Of a stretch of 59,918 nucleotides of DNA, positions 55,157-59,918 are shown in pieces. Positions within the stretch are counted from its first letter, which is position 1. Each line of letters starts with the position of its first letter. The translations under genes were made by a program, and so were the position numbers. A model generated the notes under the pieces. The model did no database searches. It was given only the letters and a program-made list of their open reading frames with translations, and had not been told where the DNA came from. This DNA is from Syntrophaceae bacterium UBA1062 (GTDB taxonomy: Bacteria > Desulfobacterota > Desulfomonilia > UBA1062), in assembly GCA_002316295.1 (NCBI GenBank), contig DCDF01000173.1, positions 1-59,918 on the forward strand, written 5' to 3'.

Positions 55157-56215
55157 GGGCTTGATCTCCGCCTTGTCGCGGGTGATGAGCATCGTGGGCT
55201 CCATGCCCCGCGGGGACACTTCCTTGAGAAACCGCTTCACGAGGATATCTTCGGGGTCTTTCACCTTTTTCAGCGCCTGGGCGATGTCGATTTTGCCTGC
55301 GGCAAAGGTCTCGTGCCCGCCGCCCTTGCCGATGCCGTGGCAGATCTTGTGCGCGAGGACGCCCGCCATGTGACTCGACCGAGTGGTCCGGATGGAGAAA
55401 AGGATCGACCCGTTGTGCCGGCCGTAGCACATGCACCACCTGATCCCTTCGATCTGGATGAGCTCGTCGGCATACTCGCCGATCATCTCCGGCCATCCGA
55501 TCATGTCCACCCGGGCCACAACCACGTCGCCGTAGATCATTGCATTGTTGAGCACGGAATAGAGCTCTATGAAGTATTCCTTGGGCTTTTCCGGGTGTTC
55601 GATCCGGGCGAGCTTTTTCTGCAGGGTGCTGGGGAAGAGATGGACGGACGCCCGGATGTCTGCGTCGGAGGACTGTCGGCCCAGGTCCCGGGTGTCGGAT
55701 TTGATGCCATAGAACAGGGCCGTCGCCACCCTCCGGTCCATGGGCAGGTTCAGCTGTCTGATATACTGGGTGATAATGGTCGACGTACTCCCGATGCCCT
55801 TGCGCACATCGATGTATTCCGCCTTGGTGGAGGATTTTCTCAGAGGATGGTGGTCGATGACCGCGGTCGGGATGACGCCGGAAGGGAGGACGACGTTGCC
55901 GGTGTGAGGCTGGCAGTCGACCAGGATCACGACCGAGGAGTTGCGGAGATTGACCGAGCTCAGAGGCACCATGTCGATGCCCAGGAGCTTGACCATGCAC
56001 TGATTCTCCACCCTGCCGATGATGCCGCTGTAGACGATCACGGCGTTGACGCCCAGCGCCCTTCTGAAGATGTACTTGAGGCCGAATGCAGAGGCGATGC
56101 TGTCAGGGTCCGGGTTCTCGTGCGTCAGGATGAGGACCTTCCGTTTGCCTTTCACGATGGACAGCAGCTGTTCGGGGTCCGGCTTGCTCATCGTCTTGCT
56201 TGCTGATTTGCTCAT
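55133..56215 (-). CDS. DHH-family phosphoesterase (NrnA-like)
   Basis: A 360-residue DHH/DHHA1 protein: THENPDPDSIASAFGL (metal site), VDCQPH, the namesake VIDHHP, and a C-terminal GxGGGHE-like KGGGHETFAAG substrate motif. From the family it degrades nanoRNA, pAp or cyclic dinucleotide products. ATG 56215 overlaps the Mut7-C stop (ATGA). The last gene of the ribosome-maturation and nuclease operon. Confidence 0.9.
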   Translation of the reverse strand: MSKSASKTMSKPDPEQLLSIVKGKRKVLILTHENPDPDSIASAFGLKYIFRRALGVNAVIVYSGIIGRVENQCMVKLLGIDMVPLSSVNLRNSSVVILVDCQPHTGNVVLPSGVIPTAVIDHHPLRKSSTKAEYIDVRKGIGSTSTIITQYIRQLNLPMDRRVATALFYGIKSDTRDLGRQSSDADIRASVHLFPSTLQKKLARIEHPEKPKEYFIELYSVLNNAMIYGDVVVARVDMIGWPEMIGEYADELIQIEGIRWCMCYGRHNGSILFSIRTTRSSHMAGVLAHKICHGIGKGGGHETFAAGKIDIAQALKKVKDPEDILVKRFLKEVSPRGMEPTMLITRDKAEIKPSEPGVNP

Positions 56216-56694
56216 ACGTTCACCCTGACCGAGAAGAGGCTGCGCATGGTCTCGTTCGCCCTGTTCGTATGAGTGCCCTTCCAGTAGATCCTCGAGCACT
56301 TCGGGCATCTGGCGAAAGTTTCCCGGGTTGCACTGACGTATTCCGGTACAAGGTTTTTCACGTCCTGTGCTTTAACATACTTGAGAGACACATTGCAAAC
56401 GATGCAGCGAGAATAAGGCCGAAGATTTTCTTTGAGATTCAGACGTTTATCAAGATATCGAAGCTGATCTTTCAGAAAATCGCTTTCCAGGACGATTGAT
56501 CCCTCTTTCATCGCGAAATCCCTCCTCCGGGTGAGAAGAATTCTGCCGGCAGCCCGGGCTGCGGCGATTTTCTCCTCACTCCATGCACGCATATACTCCG
56601 CGTCAAAGCCCATCATCCTCAGCCATCTGGCGAGACGGCCCAGGTTCTGGTCACATAAAAAACTCATCGGCGGGCCTGAATGCGTCTTCGACAT
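56212..56694 (-). CDS. Mut7-C (DUF82) RNase-domain protein with zinc ribbon
   Basis: A 160-residue protein with the Mut7-C PIN-like fold: FLCDQNLGRLARWLRMMGFDAEY, ILLTRRRDF and acidic residues, then a C-terminal four-Cys zinc site (CIVC and CPKC). Mut7-C proteins are predicted ribonucleases. Start at ATG 56694 with GGGAGAG upstream; it lies 44 nt inside yraN. Confidence 0.88.
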   Translation of the reverse strand: MSKTHSGPPMSFLCDQNLGRLARWLRMMGFDAEYMRAWSEEKIAAARAAGRILLTRRRDFAMKEGSIVLESDFLKDQLRYLDKRLNLKENLRPYSRCIVCNVSLKYVKAQDVKNLVPEYVSATRETFARCPKCSRIYWKGTHTNRANETMRSLFSVRVNV

Positions 56695-57028
56695 GGCACA
56701 CTCTCCCTGCGGGGTCGACAGCCACCACATCGTATCGCACCTGAGAGTCGTTGAGACGATTTCTGATGAGATATTCCTGGGAGACCCGGATGATCCGCCT
56801 CTGTTTCCAGGGAGGAATCCAGCTCAGGGGGTCGCCGAACACCTCGCCGGTCGACATCTTGACTTCTATGAATACCACGATACCGCTGTAAGCCGCAATG
56901 ATGTCGATCTCGCCGATGTGGGTGCGGTAGTTTACATCGAGGATACGATAGCCTTTCGCCCTGAGGTGTTTCCGGGCGATTTTCTCGCCGCTACCGCCCT
57001 TTTCCCTTGTCGATCGAGGAGACGCCAC
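56651..57028 (-). CDS. YraN family (UPF0102) endonuclease-like protein
   Basis: A 125-residue UPF0102 protein with the nuclease-like core GEKIARKHLRAKGYRIL, GEIDIIA and VVFIEVK (the Asp...Glu-x-Lys pattern). Start at GTG 57028, which has AGGAGGAG five bases upstream; ATG starts further up lie deeper in rnhB and lack such a site. It overlaps rnhB by 38 nt. The function is unproven; a Holliday-junction or DNA-uptake role has been suggested for relatives. Confidence 0.88.
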   Translation of the reverse strand: MASPRSTREKGGSGEKIARKHLRAKGYRILDVNYRTHIGEIDIIAAYSGIVVFIEVKMSTGEVFGDPLSWIPPWKQRRIIRVSQEYLIRNRLNDSQVRYDVVAVDPAGRVCHVEDAFRPADEFFM

Positions 57029-57605
57029 GGAAGCTCCTCCTGTGAATCGGACAGGCGCCGAGGCGGCGGATGGCTTCATAATGGGCCCTGGTGGGATATC
57101 CCTTGTGCCGTGCAAAACCATACCCCGGATACAGCCTGTCCATCTGTTCCATATGCGTATCCCGGATGACCTTTGCTACGATGCTCGCAGCCGATATGGA
57201 AGGTTCAAATTCGTCGCCCCTGACCACGGTATAGCACGTGCACGGGAGCACGGGGGCGATATTCCCGTCGACAACGGCGCACAGGGGCTTCAGATCCAGG
57301 CACAGCACCGCCTCTCTCATGGCCTTGAGCGCGGCCTGGAGGATGTTTATTTCATCGATGCACCGCTCATCCACAAGGGAATACCCCACATGGACACCCG
57401 GTGCCGACATGATGGATTCGAAGATGTCCCGCCGCCGGGAATGACTCAGCTGTTTGGAGTCGCGGACAAGAAGCCTGAGCTCGTGACCGGGCTCCATAAT
57501 CACGGCAGCCGCGACGACAGGACCTGCCAGCGGCCCTCTCCCCGCTTCGTCGACGCCGCACAGAGGCCAGCATCCCCGGGAGATGAGGGAATCCTCGAGG
57601 GACAT
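56991..57605 (-). CDS. rnhB: ribonuclease HII
   Basis: A 204-residue RNase HII that cuts RNA in RNA/DNA hybrids and single ribonucleotides. Catalytic residues are in GVDEAGRGPLAGPV, VVDGN and SISAASIVAKVIRD. Its start lies one base after the rplS stop. The rplS-rnhB-yraN order is frequent in bacteria. Confidence 0.97.
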   Translation of the reverse strand: MSLEDSLISRGCWPLCGVDEAGRGPLAGPVVAAAVIMEPGHELRLLVRDSKQLSHSRRRDIFESIMSAPGVHVGYSLVDERCIDEINILQAALKAMREAVLCLDLKPLCAVVDGNIAPVLPCTCYTVVRGDEFEPSISAASIVAKVIRDTHMEQMDRLYPGYGFARHKGYPTRAHYEAIRRLGACPIHRRSFRGVSSIDKGKGR

Positions 57606-57606
57606 G

Positions 57607-57951
57607 CTAGCCGCGCAGTTCTTTTAACCTGGCCGCCTTGCCTTTCTTCGCACGCAGATAGTAGAGTTTTGCCTTCCTGACCTTGGCGTGGCTGACCACC
57701 TCGACCTTTTCCACCACCGGCGCGTGCAGGGGAAACACCCTCTCGACGCCGACGGCGTAGGACTGCTTGCGCACGGTGATGGACTCACGGTTGTTCCCGC
57801 GGTGCCTGGCGATGACCACGCCCTCGAAGACCTGGAGCCTTTCCCTCGTCCCCTCGACGATCCGCGTCGAAATGCGGACCTTGTCGCCGATTCTTATCTC
57901 AGGCAGATTGTCCTTCATCTGCTCCTTTTCGTATTTGTCGATGATATTCAT
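57607..57951 (-). CDS. rplS: 50S ribosomal protein L19
   Basis: A 114-residue L19 with IRIGDKVRISTRIVEGTRERLQVFEGVVIARHRG and the KAKLYYLR end. It sits at the 30S-50S interface. ATGA overlap with the upstream methyltransferase gene. Confidence 0.98.
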   Translation of the reverse strand: MNIIDKYEKEQMKDNLPEIRIGDKVRISTRIVEGTRERLQVFEGVVIARHRGNNRESITVRKQSYAVGVERVFPLHAPVVEKVEVVSHAKVRKAKLYYLRAKKGKAARLKELRG

Positions 57952-58481
57952 ACTCCACCTCCTGCAATCCGGTCTATGGTTATTGAAACGGCGGAACGGA
58001 CGGATAAATGGTTGAACCCGGTCCCTGCGTCGATAGGCTCCAAAACCGCATCAAGGCTCTTCAACAGCCGCGGGGCGATGCCCCACCCTGTCCCGAACAC
58101 CAGGCACACGTCTTTCGCGGACGCGATCGTCCGTGCCTGTTCCCAGGAAATACAGCCATCCATGCGTGCAGCGGAAGTCCCTACCATATATGCACCGGTC
58201 TGCCGTTTTATGTCTTCTATGTCTTTTACCAGGGAAATCACCTCAAGGGCCTTTTTACGAACGGGATTATACTCTCCCCCATACCCTTTGAGCCAGTGAT
58301 TCATGATCCTTTCGGCAAAAGCCAACTGGACATCGTTTGGGTGAACGATATAGAGCGTATTTATACCATATGTCAAGCATACTCTTGCAAGATCGTGCAA
58401 GTCCAGGTTGGTGATGGCCGTGGCGATCTCCTCACCGTTCTTGTCAATGCACGGCCAGTGGATCAGTGCTGCATACAGCAC
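57948..58481 (-). CDS. SPOUT-like RNA methyltransferase (trmD-rplS neighbour family)
   Basis: A 177-residue protein of the SAM-dependent RNA methyltransferase family found between trmD and rplS in Desulfobacterota, Thermotogae and related lineages, and fused to TrmD in some. Recognised by YAALIHWPCIDKNGEEIATAITNLDLHDLARVCLTYGI, HWLKGYGGEYNPVRKKAL and LVFGTGWGIA. GTG start with AGGAG five bases upstream. The modified RNA position is unknown. Confidence 0.85.
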   Translation of the reverse strand: MLYAALIHWPCIDKNGEEIATAITNLDLHDLARVCLTYGINTLYIVHPNDVQLAFAERIMNHWLKGYGGEYNPVRKKALEVISLVKDIEDIKRQTGAYMVGTSAARMDGCISWEQARTIASAKDVCLVFGTGWGIAPRLLKSLDAVLEPIDAGTGFNHLSVRSAVSITIDRIAGGGV

Positions 58482-58525
58482 GACATCTCCTTTTTCTCGG
58501 GCGCTCCACCGGACGGACGCGGAAT

Positions 58526-59227
58526 TTACGCGTCATCCCGATCCGGAGTGCCGCCCGGAGATTTGTCGAGAAGATCCGGCCTCATCTCACGGGTCTTCAT
58601 GACAGACATTTCCTTCCGCCAGGCCCTGATCCGCTCGTGGTTTCCCGAGAGCAGAACCTCGGGAACGGCAAGCCCCCTGAACTCCCGCGGCCGGGTGTAG
58701 TGGGGATATTCCAGCAGTCCTTCGTAATGCGAATCTCCGCTCTGTGAGGTATCGTGTCCCAGAACGCCCGGTATCAGGCGGACGAAGGCGTCCACGATCA
58801 CCATGGCCGGAAGCTCGCCGCCGGTCAGCACGTAGTCTCCGATCGAGAGCTCCTCGTGAACAAAGAGCTCGCTCACGCGCTCGTCCACCCCCTCGTAGTG
58901 CCCGCAGACGATGGTGACGGCATCGAGCGAGCTGAGGCGCAGGGCGTCCGCCTGCCGGAAGAGCCTGCCCCGGGGTGATGTGAGGATCACGTGCCCCCTC
59001 TCGGGTATGTCCTCGAGTGCTCCCGCGATGGGCTCTGGCTTCAGGATCATGCCTCCGCCTCCGCCGTATGGGGTGTCGTCCACCACCCGGTGGCTGCCGA
59101 GGCCGTACTCGCGGAGGTTGACGATCCGGACGCTCAGATGCCCGTTCGTTATGGCCCGGCTGAGTATGCTCTCACTGAATACGCCGGAGAACATGTCCGG
59201 GAACAGGGTTATGATATTGACGATCAT
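58526..59227 (-). CDS. trmD: tRNA (guanine-N1)-methyltransferase
   Basis: A 233-residue TrmD that makes m1G37 in tRNAs, preventing frameshifts. It has NIITLFPDMF, DDTPYGGGGGM, CGHYEGVDERV and SIGDYVLTGGELPAMV, the knotted SAM site, and YTRPREFRG. Normal length. Confidence 0.98.
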   Translation of the reverse strand: MIVNIITLFPDMFSGVFSESILSRAITNGHLSVRIVNLREYGLGSHRVVDDTPYGGGGGMILKPEPIAGALEDIPERGHVILTSPRGRLFRQADALRLSSLDAVTIVCGHYEGVDERVSELFVHEELSIGDYVLTGGELPAMVIVDAFVRLIPGVLGHDTSQSGDSHYEGLLEYPHYTRPREFRGLAVPEVLLSGNHERIRAWRKEMSVMKTREMRPDLLDKSPGGTPDRDDA

Positions 59228-59246
59228 GAAGGCCTCTGAAATCGGT

Positions 59247-59753
59247 CTAGTCGAGAAGATCTTCGAGAAGCGAGGCGTCGATGAGCACTGTTCCTTTTTC
59301 CGGCGAGATCTCTTTGATCACGTCTTTGGTGGCCGGGATGTAATACTCTTTGACAGGGTCCACCACGTAGACGTCGTTGCTCCCGGTGGAAAAGATCTTG
59401 TCGATCTCTCCAATCTCTCTGCCGTTCTCGTCGACCACCTTCAGGCCGATGAGATCCCTCCAGTAGTACTCTTCCTCATCGAGGGGCTCGAGCTGGTCCT
59501 CGGTTATGAAGAGGGTTTCGCCCCTGAACGTCTCGACGGTATCGATATCGTTTATGCCTTCGAGCTCAAGAACGAATCTTCCTTTGTGCGGGGTACAGGA
59601 AAGAACCTTCCTCGGTTTTTTCTCATCACCGATGATAAGATGAGTATAAGAACTGAACCTCTCAGGAGAATCCCCGTACGGGGTAATCCACATCTTTCCT
59701 TTGAGCCCTTTCGGGCTCGAGATCCTTGCGATCTCGACGAGATCGTGTTTCAT
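59247..59753 (-). CDS. rimM: ribosome maturation factor RimM
   Basis: A 168-residue 30S assembly factor: an N-terminal RimM barrel (ARISSPKGLKGKMWITPYGD) and a C-terminal PRC barrel (YYWRDLIGLKVVDENGREIGEI, LIDASLLEDLL). It starts directly after the khpA stop. Confidence 0.96.
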   Translation of the reverse strand: MKHDLVEIARISSPKGLKGKMWITPYGDSPERFSSYTHLIIGDEKKPRKVLSCTPHKGRFVLELEGINDIDTVETFRGETLFITEDQLEPLDEEEYYWRDLIGLKVVDENGREIGEIDKIFSTGSNDVYVVDPVKEYYIPATKDVIKEISPEKGTVLIDASLLEDLLD

Positions 59754-59918
59754 TTACTCTATGATTTCCAGTACAGCCCTCTTCTTGATCTTGGTGGAAG
59801 CCGCCGTGAGTAGTGTTCGCATTGCCCGTGCAGTCCGGCCTTCTTTTCCGATAACCTTACCCAAATCGGATTTCGCAACCCTGAGCTCGATTACAGAGGT
59901 CACCTCACCCTCGACTTC
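59754..59918 (-). CDS. khpA: KH-domain RNA-binding protein KhpA, 5' truncated
   Basis: The last 54 codons of a small KH protein that runs off the right edge. The GxxG loop is in VIGKEGRTARAMRTLL. The stop TAA is immediately followed by the rimM ATG. Upstream of it one expects rpsP and ffh, outside the window. Confidence 0.92.
   Translation of the reverse strand, partial: EVEGEVTSVIELRVAKSDLGKVIGKEGRTARAMRTLLTAASTKIKKRAVLEIIE

Overview
The window reads as a gene-dense, GC-rich segment of an anaerobic Gram-negative chromosome. The Gram-negative call rests on LptF/LptG, a TonB-dependent B12 receptor and an OmpA lipoprotein. The anaerobic call rests on class III NrdD/NrdG and an ADP-forming acyl-CoA synthetase. 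Pyruvate phosphate dikinase, several PAS/receiver hybrid kinases, a PadR-controlled acyl-CoA catabolic operon, an XrtA-type polysaccharide deacetylase and the order khpA-rimM-trmD-RNA methyltransferase-rplS all fit a Desulfobacterota-type (former Deltaproteobacteria) syntroph or fermenter. That lineage is inference; no phylogeny could be run.

Layout. 1-5 kb: end of a DNA glycosylase, DUF488, a secreted protein, tRNA-Val(CAC), a PAS-GAF histidine kinase and a metallo-hydrolase. 4.7-8.3 kb: a duplicated cysteine protein, ADP-forming acyl-CoA synthetase and a TVP38-type membrane protein. 8.1-14.5 kb (minus): one compact operon, aroC, an aroK-aroB fusion, a TPR protein, aroQ, a PepQ-like peptidase, efp, accB and a LipM-like acyltransferase. 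15-22.6 kb (minus): a seven-gene catabolic operon (alcohol dehydrogenase, aldehyde dehydrogenase, PadR, CoA-transferase A and B, MmgE/PrpD, acyl-CoA dehydrogenase) behind a promoter whose -10 box lies inside an 11-bp inverted repeat. 22.8-28.9 kb: a GNAT protein, a cell-wall hydrolase, a small basic protein, a crotonase, and a cobalamin riboswitch with its BtuB-type receptor. 29.2-31.8 kb: an apparent transcription attenuator with a Tyr/Phe/Trp-rich leader peptide ahead of aroF, then a HExxH protein, an FmdB-type zinc ribbon and moaC. 31.8-38.7 kb (minus): ppdK, tmk, an FAD protein, lptF and lptG. 38.8-48.7 kb: OmpA lipoprotein, two hybrid kinases, endonuclease V, nrdG, a lone receiver, and nrdD behind two NrdR-like boxes. 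49-55.2 kb: long-chain acyl-CoA ligase, XrtA-type deacetylase, and a tightly coupled trio of acyl carrier protein, AMP ligase and WbpG-like PP-loop protein. 55.1-59.9 kb (minus): khpA, rimM, trmD, RNA methyltransferase, rplS, rnhB, yraN, Mut7-C and DHH phosphoesterase.

How it works together. Aromatic synthesis is split between the aroC-aroKB-aroQ operon and aroF, whose expression appears set by ribosome stalling at aromatic codons. Carbon flow through CoA thioesters is prominent (ACD, FadD, CoA-transferase, dehydrogenase, crotonase). The most interesting items are the aroF attenuator, the PadR operon and its operator, the carrier protein/ligase/PP-loop trio, the duplicated CQLG-motif protein, and a divergent lptF/OmpA pair whose promoters predict nearly leaderless mRNAs.
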